In this document: positions 45,350 to 56,548 of the stretch, piece after piece
How positions within the stretch are numbered: position 1 is the stretch's first letter
Layout: each line of letters starts with the position of its first letter
Source of the DNA: Onthophagus taurus
Taxonomy: Eukaryota > Arthropoda > Insecta > Coleoptera > Scarabaeidae
Direction of reading: 5' to 3'
NCBI RefSeq assembly: GCF_036711975.1
Contig: NC_091976.1
Location: forward strand, 31,434,001-31,498,000
Length of the DNA stretch: 64,000 nt
The notes under the pieces: generated by a model
Told to the model about the DNA's origin: nothing
The model's database searches: none
The model's input: the letters and a program-made list of their open reading frames with translations, nothing else
Made by a program: the position numbers and the translations under genes

Positions 45350-45755
45350 AAAATTATGTAAATTTTATATTTATAATTTTGCTTTGTTTAAAATTTTCCG
45401 TACTTTTCTAATCGAGCTAAAGTTAACTACAACTCTATAGAGGTTAAATTCCCACATTCTGTTTTCCTAATTCAATAGCAACCTTAGTTTCTTCATTAAA
45501 ATAATTAGAAATAAATAATTAACAATAACAAAATATTTAGCATTATAACGATCATCAAATTCAACAATATTTAATTTTTTGACTCCTTTATTTCGGTTGT
45601 AAAGATGTCACGATCACAATTTACATCTTTGTAAACAATGTAACAAGCTATATAATAAGCTATATTCTATTTTTTAATTCGGAGGAGTGTTTTCAAATTG
45701 AAGCGCCAAAAAGAAGGGTTGCTATTGGTTAATTTTAAACAAAAATTACACTAGG
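45350..45755. other. Intergenic spacer
   Basis: AT-rich, no gene or repeat recognised after the lipase 2 poly(A) signal. Confidence 0.45.
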
Positions 45756-47008
45756 AAAATTCGAAACAACTAGAAATATTCGGGTTTAACCGCACGTCTC
45801 CAAAAACGGCTAAACCTGAATGATTCTAGTTTTAAGTATAGTGTTAGTTCTAGTTTCACACTTGCACTGTCACTAGAACTAACATTAGACCTAGAACCAG
45901 AAACATTTGGGTTTAGCCGCACGTCTCTCAAGACGGCTAAACCCAAATGATTCTAGTTCTAGGTATAGTGTTAGTTCTAACAATAGTGCTAATGTAAAAC
46001 TACAATTAACACTAGACCAAGAACTAGAAACATTCGGGTTTAGCAGCACGTCTCTCAAGACGGCTAAACCCGAATGATTCTAGTTCTAGGTCTTGTCTTA
46101 GTACTAGTGATAGTGTAAAACTAGAACTAACACTAGACCGAGAACTAGAAACATTCGGGTTTAGCCGTGCGTCTTAAGACGTTTTTATTATGTTTAAACA
46201 AATAAGTAATTAAATTCGTACCTATAGTTTACTTAAAATTTTCTCAGGATTTAAAAAATAGAGTATAGATGATTTAAATTAATAAAATTCCTCGGACTGT
46301 GGGGACATCACCGGCTAACCATTTACTTTTAGCCCTCATTGACCACTAAACTTCAACAATAAAATCCCATGAAGATTGAGAACGAAACCAAGGTATTGCC
46401 ACAGAATAACACAGAAATGACACTGACCATACACTGACGTCGATTCGTTTGATGTTGGCGGCACCTCGTTTTGTGACCTCGATTTAAAATCCGCCATTTT
46501 ATCGCGAGTTATCAAAAGCACAGAATCAAGGTCCGTTGAGTAAAAATACTGTATAAGGTTATCCAACTTCCTATGAACGATGTTGTTATGAACGTATCCG
46601 TCTTTGGAGATGTGCGGTTAAACCCAAATGTTTCTAGTTCTAGGTCTAATGTTAGTTCTAGTGACAGTGCAAGTGTAAAACTAATACTATACCTAAAACT
46701 AGAATCATTCGGGTTTAGCTGTCTTTAGAGACATGCGGCTAAACCCAAATGATTCTTGTTCTAGGTATGGTGTTAGTTCTACATAGTAACAGTGCTAGTG
46801 TAAAACTAGAACTAACACTATATCATTCTTGTTCTAGGTATACTGTTAGTTCTACATAGTAACGGTGCTAATGTAGAACTAGAACTAACACTATATGTAC
46901 CTAGAACTAGAATCATTCGGGTTTAGCCGTCTTTAAAAACGTGCGGCTAAACCCAAATGATTCTAGTTCTAGGTCTAGTGTTAGTTCTAATTTTAATTGT
47001 TATTAAGT
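45756..47008. repeat. CTAGAACTAG palindromic repeat family, block 3, with MITE copy
   Basis: 45756-46190 and 46600-47008 are hairpin modules of the family (GGGTTTAGCCGCACGTCTC...). Between them, 46395-46530 is an inverted copy of the MITE-like segment at about 38540-38645 (GCCGCCAACATC / GGTGCCGCC part, TAACTCGCGATAAAATGGCG) and 46530-46590 is the module GTTGAGTAAAAATACTGTATAAGG in minus orientation. An open frame through it is not a gene. Confidence 0.82.
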
Positions 47009-47022
47009 GCTAGATTGTAGTA

Positions 47023-47734
47023 TTATTAACAGTTTATTGTATACAGTAATTGTTTACAATTCTTTACATTATTCAAATATTACATTCACTCTCTAACCTC
47101 CTCCTCCATTTCCACGCCCTCGGCTCCTCGGCCCAATCATCCCCTCACCCATCCCTTTGTCTCCTCACCCCCATCACCATTCTCATCCATCGTTTCCCCT
47201 CTCCCCCGTCTCCTAAGATCTGCCTTCGGTCCATCTCCTCCTCCCTCAACTCACTGCATCCATTCAGCATGTGTTCTAACGTTTCCCATTCCTCCCTGCA
47301 CAGCCTACACCACCTCTCCTCATCGGCCATCCAGTATTTGTTGGCTCTCTCCTCGTTTCCACAACGGAATTTCCCTTCCTCATCTCTTTCCAATAACAAG
47401 TATCTAGGCAGCCCCTCCGTAATTATGTCCCTGTATCTTTCGTTATACCTTCCCTCTTTTATTTGTGTCCTTCTTTCCTGTCTCTGCACATCTCGGTCCC
47501 TGTCTCTCAACTCCCTCCACATCTCCCTACCCACCCTTCGTCTACTATTTATCTCCGTTACCGAGTAGCCCGCTCGTCTATAATAGTTGTCTCTGTGTCC
47601 TTTCCCATATCTGACCTTTCCCTCTCTAATTTCCCTCCAACACTCCCCCAGGATCCCGCAGCTTGGCCTCCCTTCTATTCTTTCTTCATATTTCACTGCC
47701 CTCCTGTCCGCCTCCACCCTGACCTTATCCACGC
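47023..47734 (-). mobile_element. 5'-truncated LINE, ORF2 C-terminal part
   Basis: Flanked by a perfect 14-bp target duplication GCTAGATTGTAGTA (47009-47022 and 47735-47748). The minus strand keeps an open frame of about 195 codons, basic and charged (YYRRAGYSVTEINSRRRVGR), ending in a zinc knuckle CRLCREEWETLEHMLNGC. It is much more GC-rich than its surroundings. Such C-terminal zinc-finger ends are common in non-LTR retrotransposons; the clade is not certain. It interrupts the terminal part of a CTAGAACTAG element. Confidence 0.82.
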
Positions 47735-47748
47735 GCTAGATTGTAGTA

Positions 47749-47932
47749 GTTGAAAGGTTAAATATACGGAATATACGTATTAGAAAAGTACGTATATTAG
47801 ATTATATAGTAGAACTAGAATAATTTGGGTTTAGCCGTTTTAAGAGACATACAGCTAAATCCGAATGTTTCTAGTTCCATAATATGATAAGTTCCATATA
47901 ACCAATACTCACAGGACCTTATCACAGAATAA
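47749..47932. repeat. End of interrupted CTAGAACTAG element
   Basis: Continues from 47008 after the LINE: GTTGAAAGGTTAAATATACG, which in reverse matches 31618-31640, then one hairpin unit to 47880 and the TCCATATAACCAATACTCA flank also seen at about 37345-37375. Confidence 0.7.
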
Positions 47933-48088
47933 CCAGAAGTGACACTAGTGCTATCCCGCCAAATCTTTACCACCAATAGCAACATACCTTGGTAACTCGC
48001 TATAATATGACGTCAGATTTGGCGGGATACTGCCCAGGGACAAGGAAGGATGAAGGATACTGCCACTGTCACTTCTGGTTATTCTGTG
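47933..48088. mobile_element. MITE (CACAGAATAA ends), copy 2
   Basis: Ends CACAGAATAACCAGAAGTGAC and complement; inner CCCGCCAAATCT and AGATTTGGCGGGAT pair. Close relative of 37204-37338 in opposite orientation, a little longer because of a short duplication near 48030-48060. Confidence 0.75.
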
Positions 48089-48565
48089 GTATTGCCTCAG
48101 CTTGGAGATACAACGTTATAATTTTATTACACAAATAATTATCGGATTCTAAGAGATGGAAAATAATGAAAAAAACGTCATAGAGATATGTACTGTATTG
48201 AAAAATGCCCTCGTTATAATGCCAAATTAGCGAGTTCAGGCTTAAAAAGGAATGTTTAAATTACAGATTTCTATTTTTCAATTAGTTATCTAAGAGCTCT
48301 AATAGAGAGCGTAACGCCAATAAAGACAGATGTCAAACCTGAACAAAAAAAAACTATTGTTTACGTTAGATTTAAGTCGGTCGAAAATAATCGATAGATT
48401 CTCAATTAAACTGAAAGTAACAGTGTTATCGCGTAATTTTGATTCTTCAATTGACTCGTAAGTTATTTTGAATTATTGATATGAAAATTAACAGCAAAAT
48501 TCCCACTTATCTGATAACTTTTAGGTTATGTTGTAACTCAATTCGATCGAAGGTCCCTCTTAGGA

Positions 48566-49280
48566 ATGGAAAATGGACAGGAATCTGGATTAATTATTCT
48601 TCAATCGGCTCTCAGAAATTTTTCAGAAACAGGTAATTTCTCCTTAGTTTATTTTCGATATTTAAATTTAATTTCACTTCTTTTAGGTTATATAAAATCT
48701 TGATTCGACGTTAAATTTAGATTGGATTATCGGAGAACCAATTTAACGTTAACTACTTTTTTAGGTTAGATTTTTTTCTTATCAAAATTCAACCGTGCTC
48801 TCACCCTTACTAAATTGAACTGGTCTTGGTTCAATTTTTTCCTCTTCTTATATACCCTCTTCCCCTTCCCCAGAAATTTTTCTTCATTCTATTTTTAACC
48901 CCCGCTCCTGATTGGCTGATGGGTTTCGCGCCATTTCTTCCCTTAAAATAATTTCAAATCTTCCTAAATTCTGTAAACGCCATCTAGCGGATTTCTTTCG
49001 AACCACTCAAAATTCCAAAACTTATTTCATTTATATCTTCTTTAATTCTTTACTAATCTGGATGAAACTTCGTATTTGATGCTTATATTTTTCTATTTCA
49101 GCCGTCCATTGGAGGTTTCAAGATTATCCAATCACAAAAGAAGTTTGAATTTTACAAATTTTAAATCTAATTTTCTAAGTTAAAATCGTTCAAAATCTTA
49201 ATAAATTAGATGTAGCTGACACTGATCTTGCCGTTTTGGATGGTTTAGAAAGATTATTAACAGTTTTAAGAGATTTATGA
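48566..49280 (+). CDS. Possible 45-residue microprotein gene
   Basis: Two coding exons, 48566-48632 and 49210-49280, with good splice signals (ACAG|GTAATT and TAAATTAG|AT) and matching phase, give MENGQESGLIILQSALRNFS, then ETDVADTDLAVLDGLERLL and TVLRDL. A 5' noncoding exon may end at the GTAAGT donor at 48458, with an acceptor at 48524 or 48563. A poly(A) signal AATAAA is at 49443-49448. The protein is acidic and leucine-rich, likely helical; no family is recognised. It could also be a fragment of a larger or decayed gene. No transposon mark overlaps 48300-49300. Codon-level proof is lacking. Confidence 0.42.
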
Positions 49281-49459
49281 GCATCTAAAAATTAACTGTC
49301 AACTGAATTGAGGTTATGTTTCTCTCTCAGTTTAAACGTGTCTCAGTAACTTTATTACAGTACTTACGAACTTTTTGTAATAAACTTTCCAATGATAATA
49401 ATAATGTGTAGTTATAAAAGAAATTGGACACATTATAAGCACAATAAATAAATAAATAT

Positions 49460-49922
49460 TAATTGTAAGATTAATGCATAACCTTTTTCAACAACTAATT
49501 TAACAGGGAGTTTTTTTGCAATGAGGTTGGTATTGGAAACGATTAAATAAATTAATTTTTTTAAAAATAATTTTGATTTAAATTAATTACATTATATTTT
49601 TAATTTAATTTTAATTAATTATTAATTTCTATGTTAATTGGGTTGCAACATAATTTCAAAACTTACACGTTTCAAAAATTTAGTACCTTTATTTGTTTCA
49701 AATTGGTACCATGAAATTGACAACCTCCATCAAAACAACTCATTTGAGGTTATATCGGAATTCGCTTTTACATCTCAAATCGGAGGTGGTTTCGAGTTAT
49801 AAAAACGATGTCCAAAATGTATGGAACAACACGATTTGCAAGAATAAATACTTGAAGCGGAATAGTTAAATGCGTACACTGTTAGCAAGCGAATGCTTTT
49901 GCGGTATAAAAATGAAGGAAAC
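49460..49922. other. Spacer with possible transposon debris
   Basis: AT-rich. Around 49790-49922 there is a degenerate stretch that continues after the inserted hAT element at 50447-50560; it may be an old repeat, family unknown. Confidence 0.35.
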
Positions 49923-49930
49923 CCACTTGG

Positions 49931-50438
49931 TAGAGATGAGCAAAATGCAATTTTGAAATCGTAAAGGAAACTGTGATTTTGGAGTCTCAGTGACTGTAAC
50001 CTGTGATTGCGATTGCTATGATTATGACCTTTTTGAGCTGCCTTTTCAAAATCCTCCCAAAAATCGTCATCTTCCATCTTTTGATTTCTGGCTTCATTTG
50101 GGTTAAATACAATTTCCGTTTCTAGCAGCTCGGCTTGCTAATTTGCCCGAAATCTTTTCATCTACCAAAGAAAAAACACTTTGTTTAGCGATTTCTGCAT
50201 TTCTCTTGCCTTTAAAAGTTATTTCTTTAAAACTTGGGTCAAGAAAGGTTGCTATTAATAATATGTGGTTTCTTTTAAAGTGCTCTTCTATATGTTTTAC
50301 TCATCTAACAATATTAACTATCTCTTTGTCTTTTAATGAGTCGCAGGTATAGTCGCAGTAGCATATAAAGTCGTAGTTTATTACGCATTCATAGTCACTG
50401 TGATTAAATCGCAATTCACAATTTTTTGGTCATCTCTA
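49931..50438 (-). mobile_element. Internally deleted hAT element, 8-bp target duplication
   Basis: Flanked by CCACTTGG at 49923-49930 and 50439-50446. Ends TAGAGATGAGCAAAA and the complement of TTTTTTGGTCATCTCTA, typical hAT termini. The minus strand still shows scraps of a hAT transposase: HIEEHFKRNHILLIATFLDP followed by SFKEITF, and MEDDDFWEDFEKAAQKG. Confidence 0.85.
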
Positions 50439-50698
50439 CCACTTGGGATTCTCCGTGGGTTAAAGGACGACGTGGGTGGCATATTTAATGTTTAGTAATT
50501 GCCACAGCTATTGATGGAGAAAATTTAGATACAAGGTCTTTAATTTGATATAGAAATCATATCTTAATCTTTGAAATAAAACCAAAGACCATCTTTTAAA
50601 CTTTGTTCATTCTTATAAATTTTTAAACTTACTTCATTAACACTCTACGATAACTAATCTTAAAAACAATAATTGAATATAATTATTTTTTTTATGAA

Positions 50699-50787
50699 AG
50701 ATAAAAGTATCTTGAGTAGATCTTATTCAAAAATAGGGCCCCCTTAAAATAATTGTATTCAGATAAGATTTCAATCCATTATAAATA
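50699..50787 (+). promoter_or_regulatory. Lipase 3 promoter: two GATA motifs and TATA box
   Basis: AGATAA at 50699-50704 and again at 50761-50766 (CAGATAAGATT), TATAAATA at 50780-50787, 42-49 bp before the ATG at 50829. GATA factors are known to drive midgut digestive genes in insects; use here is inferred. Confidence 0.6.
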
Positions 50788-50828
50788 AGCCACGTTAATT
50801 AATTCGCACCTACAGTGTCTTCGTCACC

Positions 50829-52233
50829 ATGAAGTTCGCAATTTTTTCAATTTTAGCCTTTTTGGCTTTAACCAAAGCGAACGTATCTAAAGATTTTCAT
50901 CCAACCGCTGGTTTAAGCCTTGTTTGTTTTAATTAATTTAGTATTAATTTTAATAAATAACTATTTATTTATTTAGGTGGAGTTGGTGCAATATTATGGT
51001 TACCCAATCGAGGTACATGCAGACATCCAAACTGAAGATGGCTATTTATTAACGATGCATAGAATTCCCCATGGAATATCCAACGGTGATCAAAAAGATA
51101 AAAAAGTCGCTTTATTGATGCATTGTTTATTGTGTAGTTCAGCTGTTTACGCACTTAATGGACCAGAACGTAGCCTTGCTTTTATTTTGGCTGATCAAGG
51201 ATACGACGTTTGGATGCCTAACGCTAGAGGAAACGTTTTTTCAAAGAAACACATCACTTTAGACCCCCAAGATGATGCTGACAAATTTTGGAGATTTAGT
51301 TGGCACGAAATTGGTTATTACGACGTTCCTGCTTCCATCGATTACATCCAAGCAAAAACCGGTGTTGAAAAGATGTCGTATATTGGATATTCCCAAGGAA
51401 CAACTTCATTTTACGTTATGGCGTCTTCAAGACCTGAATATAATGATAAAATTAGTGTTGCAATTTCTTTGGCACCCATTGGTTATATGTCACATATGAC
51501 CGAATCGTTTTTGGTGTATCTTTCGGAACATATTGACGCTTTGAATGAATTTTCTGAAATGCTCGGTTGGCATGAACTTTTACCAAATTATGAATTGATG
51601 GGACCTTTAATTAAATGGTGTCAAGGAAGTGGGCAACAACTTTGCGATGATGCTTTCTCATTGATATTAGGACAAAGTATTTCTGATTTGGATGATGTAA
51701 GATTTTTTAGTTATATTTATACGACGAAATAATTTTTTTTTGTTTGATTAGAATTTGACACCGGTTATTTTGACCCATTTACCCGCTGGTTCTGCTGCAA
51801 AACAATGGGTTCATTATGGACAAGAAATCCAATCAGGTTTATTAAATTAATTTTATTATTTTTTTAATTTAACATTGTTTTTAAAGGATTTTTCCGCCGA
51901 TTTGATTTTGGATTGGTCGGTAATTTAGCCGAATATGGTAATGCAACTCCTCCAAATTACGATTTAAGCAAGATCACCGCGCCAACAGCTTTCTTGTATG
52001 GAGATAAAGATTCTTTCGCTCACGTTGATGTAAATAATTTCTTCCAATTTTTTTATTTAAATCATTTTAATTGTTTCTTTTAATTTTAGGACGTTACGCA
52101 AATGCTTAGCGAACTTCCCAATGTGGTTTTTGAAAGACTCATGGAAGGATATGGCCATGGGGATTTTGTTTTCGTTGAAAATGCTACAATTGTTGTTAAA
52201 GAACTCGTTCTAGATATATTAGATAACTATTAA
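50829..52233 (+). CDS. Acid lipase (lipase 3-like), lipase 3
   Basis: Five exons: 50829-50921, 50977-51696, 51752-51836, 51887-52029 and 52090-52233, about 394 residues. Signal peptide MKFAIFSILAFLALTKA, then FHPTAGLSL|VELVQYYGYPIEVH. Marks: LHRIP-type MHRIPHG, oxyanion strand LLMHCLLCSS (HC where vertebrate lipases have HG), DVWMPNARGN, nucleophile GYSQGTTSF, Asp in YGDKDSFAHVD, His in GYGHGDFVF, Cys pair KWCQGSGQQLC. The triad is complete, so a secreted digestive lipase or esterase is expected. It is closest to lipase 4, with the same exon plan and phases. Poly(A) signal AATAAA at 52263-52268. The strong signal exon and short 5' UTR fit high expression in gut. Confidence 0.93.
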
Positions 52234-52450
52234 AGATAATTTTATTTACTATATAATGAAGAAATAAAATGATTTTAAAACACACTCAACGTTATCGATT
52301 TTAATCAATCTAATTATGTTTTGACAGATTAAATTAAATTTTTGTTCTGCAAGATTTTCCTAAATAAACATTTTCAAACGAAATTTAAAATGAAATTACA
52401 GGATGTTATATATCCCTTAAAAAAGCACAATTTTGCTTTAATTTCATATA

Positions 52451-55400
52451 CAGGGTGTTTCATAATATATGCGCAAGACTTCAGGATTGTTTCTATCAAC
52501 TTACCCTCTAAAATGCACCATTTTCGAGATACAGGGCGTTGAAATTTAATAAAAAAATCGTTTTTTGCGAATATCTCCGGAACTGTTTATCGTACAGAAA
52601 GTTCTTCGTGGCGCTGTGCGGACTGAGAAATTCGTCGGTCTTGGTGGTTGATGATCCTGAGGCGATTTCCGTCGCGACGGCTGCGAACTTTTTGTCTCAG
52701 TCCGCTAATCATGACACGCTCTTGGTCATATGTAATCAGCTGCAGGCACTGAATGAGAAGAATGCCACACCTTGTAGCCGATTCACTGATGATGAAAAGG
52801 TGATCGTTGACTTGCAGTCTCGTTGCGACTTACGGCAGAGGATTAACGCTCTCGAACAGCACTCTCGACTATCCACCTTGAATTTCAGGGCGTTCCAGAG
52901 ACTACTACTGAAAACGTTGCAGCCATCGTACAGTCTATCGGTTCTGCTATCGGAGTACCTTTGTCTCCTGCAGATGAGGACGTTGCCCATCGCGTTCAGA
53001 GCCAGTTTGCAGCAGGGGATGCTGGTGTGCGTCGTCCACGAAATATTATTGTGCGTTTTTTATCACGGCAGATTTCTTGCCGCTGCAAAGTCTGCGAAAA
53101 AACGCGATCACACGACGCCTAGCATCGCAATTCCTGCTTTATCAACGAGTATATTTATTAACGAGCACCTTTCACCTGATAATAAGCAGCTCTTGAAGGA
53201 TTTAAAGACCATTGGGTGTTGCAGGGCGCCATCTTTGTTTCTCGCAACGACAAATCTAAAACGATCCCCATCAAATCAGCTTCAGATCTTGATAAGCTTG
53301 ACACGAACTGCTGCGACTTGATGTTTATTACCAGAATGTACGTGGTTTACGATTGAAAACCAACACTTTATTTTTTTCAGCGACTCTGAATTCGACATCA
53401 TATGTCTCACAGAAACGTTCTTGAATAACTCAATTAATGATGGCGAATTATTTAATACCTGTTTTTCGAAGAGATCGTGAATCAACTTTTTCTACAAAAT
53501 CTGACGGCGGAGGTGTTCTTATTGCCGTAAGATCAAACATTGTATGTTCCAGAATTGCTCTGTCCTCAAACGCCGAGGATCTGTGGTTATCTGTGCAGTG
53601 TGGAATAGGATACCCAGATCACAGGAATCTCATATCCGGAGACTTTAACCTTCCATACATATCCTGGAATCCGTCTGATTCACTGTTTTTACTCCCGTCA
53701 TCTGCAAATGATAGGCGTTCCAGATTATTTTCAAGCTCGTTATCTTACTGTAATTTAGAGCAGTTCAACAGCGTAATGCTAATGACAGAATCTTGGACCT
53801 GGTACTGAGTAACTCCTTCATCGTGACGGATATCACTCAGTCTATCTTTAGCACTTTCCATTAATTGTTCTTCCTTGCGCCCCCTTCGGGAAAATTGCTT
53901 GCATAAATATCTCCTCCATAAGGCCGACTATCGGGGTTTGATGGTGTCATTGGCTTTACTCAATTATCTGTGGTGACGAGCATGTTCCTCATCGAACTGT
54001 TCATTAACGTAGATTTCCATCATGGTATTCGCTGTCTACTATCAAAGCCATTAAAGAAAAGCTAAAATATCATAAAAAGTGGAGGTTGCAATAATTATTA
54101 TGAAACGTTTCGCTTGCTCAGAGCTCGCACTAAAACATTAATCACAGCCGATTATAGGACTTTTCTTGACGTCACAGAGTCTAATATGTGTGTCAACCCT
54201 AACGCTCTTTGGTCTTATACTAAGTCTCTCTATTTTGGTTCTGTTTTTGTTGATGGCTCTCTGTATGGCGACCTGCCAGCGATTCAATCTGGATCTCATG
54301 CACTGATTTATGCCCGGCTTGTTCTTTCGTGAGTGCGCTTTGGAACTCACCGAACCGTTATTATATATCTTCAAAACTTCTCTCTATACTGCCACTTTCC
54401 CATCTGAATGGAAGAAAGCCCTAATACTCCCTGTACATAAAAGTGGCGAATGTGATTTAGTTTTGCAACTACAGACCTATCTCTATTCTCTCAATGGCTT
54501 CTAAAGTCTTTGAACGTCTTGTTTACGATCTTATTATGTATAGTGTAAAATCATCTATAATCCCTGAACAGCATGGTTTCTACTGAGGCAAGTCAGTGGA
54601 ATCTAATCTAATCTGTTATTCCAATTTTTTACTAAGCTCTCTTGATGACAATTGCCAGGTAGACCTCATATACACCGATTATATCAAGACGTTTGATAGA
54701 GATCCTTTTAACTAAACTTACTAATTTTGACATTCCAACTGGTTTAATTTCCTGGATTTTATCTTACATCTCCGGCAGATCGCAGTCTGTTAGCATAAGT
54801 AATTACCGCTCTGCATTTAGAGATATTTCTTCTGGCATCGCTCAGGGTAGTCATGCATGCTTCACCGTTCAAATTTTCTCCTTTACGCTGATGATAGCAA
54901 GATATTTAGCCGCATCTGTTCTACCGACTACTGTGCAAAACTGCAAAACGATTTAAACAGGTTACATGAATATTGTTTAAGAAATAACTTGGTCTTAAAC
55001 CTTGATAAATGCAGTAAAATCACATTTACTCTCAAACGCTATCCTGTCGTCTTTGATTACTCCCTTGGCTCAACTATCCTCAAACAATCCAAATGCGTGA
55101 GAGACCTTGGAGTTATTTTTGACTCTAAATTTTCTTTTTCGGCTCATAATGACTATATTGTTAACAAGGCTTCTCGCATGCTCGGATTTATATGTCGCAT
55201 ATCCCGTCCTTTTTCTGATCTGTTCTGTATTCGTTCACTATATTCTACCTTTGTTCCCTCTGTCTTTAATTACGCATCTGCCGTTTGGAACCCTCAATAT
55301 CATACCTACATCGACCGCCTGGAACAAGTCCAGAAGCGTTTTGTCGCATAAATTTTGCTTACCGTGTTGTAGTATCATTAAACATATTGTTATTTTGTTT

Positions 55401-56251
55401 GCATTCCAAAGATTACAAAAAAATCCGACCACAAGTACCAGAAAAATTGCTCACAACTTAAACCTATCTCTCTCGTGGGTTTGGAGAATTTTGAAAAGGC
55501 AACTTTTGTATCCCTACCATATCCAAAGAGTACAAGCCTTATTGCCAAGAGATTTTTCGCCAAGATTGGCTTTTTGTACATGGATGCAAGACAAAATAGC
55601 TCAAAATTCTGAGTATTTTCAATTTTCACAATAACCACATATGGGCAGAAAGAAATCTACATGAAATTGCAGGAGGCCATCATTAGCAACAATTTTCCGT
55701 AAAACATTTTCCTGCCATCATCGGTGATCATTTGATAGGCCCACATTTTTTACCGAATAGATTAAACGGTGCAGATTATCGACAATTTCTAGAAGAAGTA
55801 CTGCCGAAACTGCTGGAAGATGTACCTACAGCTTCAAGTAAGACAAAACATGTACTTTATGCATGATGGAGCTCCGGCCCTCCGTTTTAACGTTTTAGTA
55901 AAATAAAATTATTATTTCAAAAATTGACCAATTTATTCAACATAAAAGTTGATTTTTCAGTACCTTTTTTTGTGTAGAAAACATTGACGGTTCAAATGGG
56001 CGTCTCAAAAGCGTACTTTTTCCAGTGGCGTAGAAGTTGGGAAGAAAAACAACCACTACCCCTTCAAAATCTTCACCAATTATGACTTTAACAAATTTTT
56101 TCTCGCACAAAACTTAGCTTATTATGAGTAGAAAATGTACAAACGCTGTTTTCTATATTCTGGTTCCGGAGATATTCGCAAAAAATGTTCTTGAAAATGA
56201 TGCATTTTAGAGTGACCTTGAAGTCCTGCGCATATATTATAAAACACCCTG
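52451..56251 (+). mobile_element. IS630/Tc1-mariner transposon relic interrupted by a LINE
   Basis: Flanked by TA. Ends CAGGGTGTTTCATAATATATGC and its near complement (GCATATATTATAAAACACCCTG), with the inner GCGAATATCTCCGGAAC shared by both ends. The right part (about 55390-55890) keeps transposase sequence: NPTTSTRKIAHNLNLSLSWV, RILKRQLLYPYHIQRVQALL, IIGDHLIGPHFLPNRLNGAD, FLEEVLPKLLEDVP, with frame breaks. The N-terminal part is missing where the LINE sits. It is related to, but distinct from, the relic at 16651-18878. Confidence 0.85.
52600..55390 (+). mobile_element. Decayed LINE with ORF1, endonuclease and reverse transcriptase
   Basis: Plus strand, inside the DNA transposon. ORF1-like part: LRQRINALEQHSRLSTL (coiled coil), VPLSPADEDVAHRVQ and RRPRNIIVRFLSR. 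Endonuclease part: SDSEFDIICLTETFLNN, GGVLIAVRSN, SGDFNLPYISWN. Reverse transcriptase: FDIPTGLISWILSYISGRSQ, a YADD-like box broken in part, LNLDKCSKITFT, VRDLGVIFDSKFSFSAH, ASRMLGFICRISRPF, FNYASAVWNPQYHTYIDRLE. Many frameshifts and stops. About 2.8 kb remain. Exact ends and target duplication were not resolved. Confidence 0.84.
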
Positions 56252-56465
56252 TATACATAACATCTTAATCTTCAAAATTAAAAACAGGGCGAAACATTAA
56301 AAGGTTATTAAGTTTTTGTTGACAGTTTCAAAATGCTTTTAAGGCACACTTAGTGTTATCAACTTTTCGAGTGAAAATTATATAACACTTAATTAACTTT
56401 TCGATGTATTTTGTGCGAAAATAAACAAGAAACCTTTTAAAACAAGAAATTTAAAGATTTTAAGA

Positions 56466-56481
56466 AGATAAGATTATAAAA
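56466..56481 (+). promoter_or_regulatory. Lipase 4 promoter: GATA motif and TATA box
   Basis: AGATAA at 56466-56471, then TATAAAA at 56475-56481, 68-74 bp before the ATG at 56549. Same order as in lipases 3 and 5. Confidence 0.55.
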
Positions 56482-56548
56482 TTAAGATGTTTTTCTCCTT
56501 TAAATAGTGCGATTTTCAATCAATTTTAGTTTCAAACTTTTCTCAACT

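Noticed and set aside
47050-47568. Plus-strand Ser/Leu/Pro-rich open frame of 172 codons
   Set aside because: It is antisense to the LINE frame with its zinc knuckle, which explains the open reading.
52539-53321. 260-codon open frame as a host gene
   Set aside because: It begins in the DNA transposon end and runs into the LINE ORF1 region in mixed frames; not a real protein.
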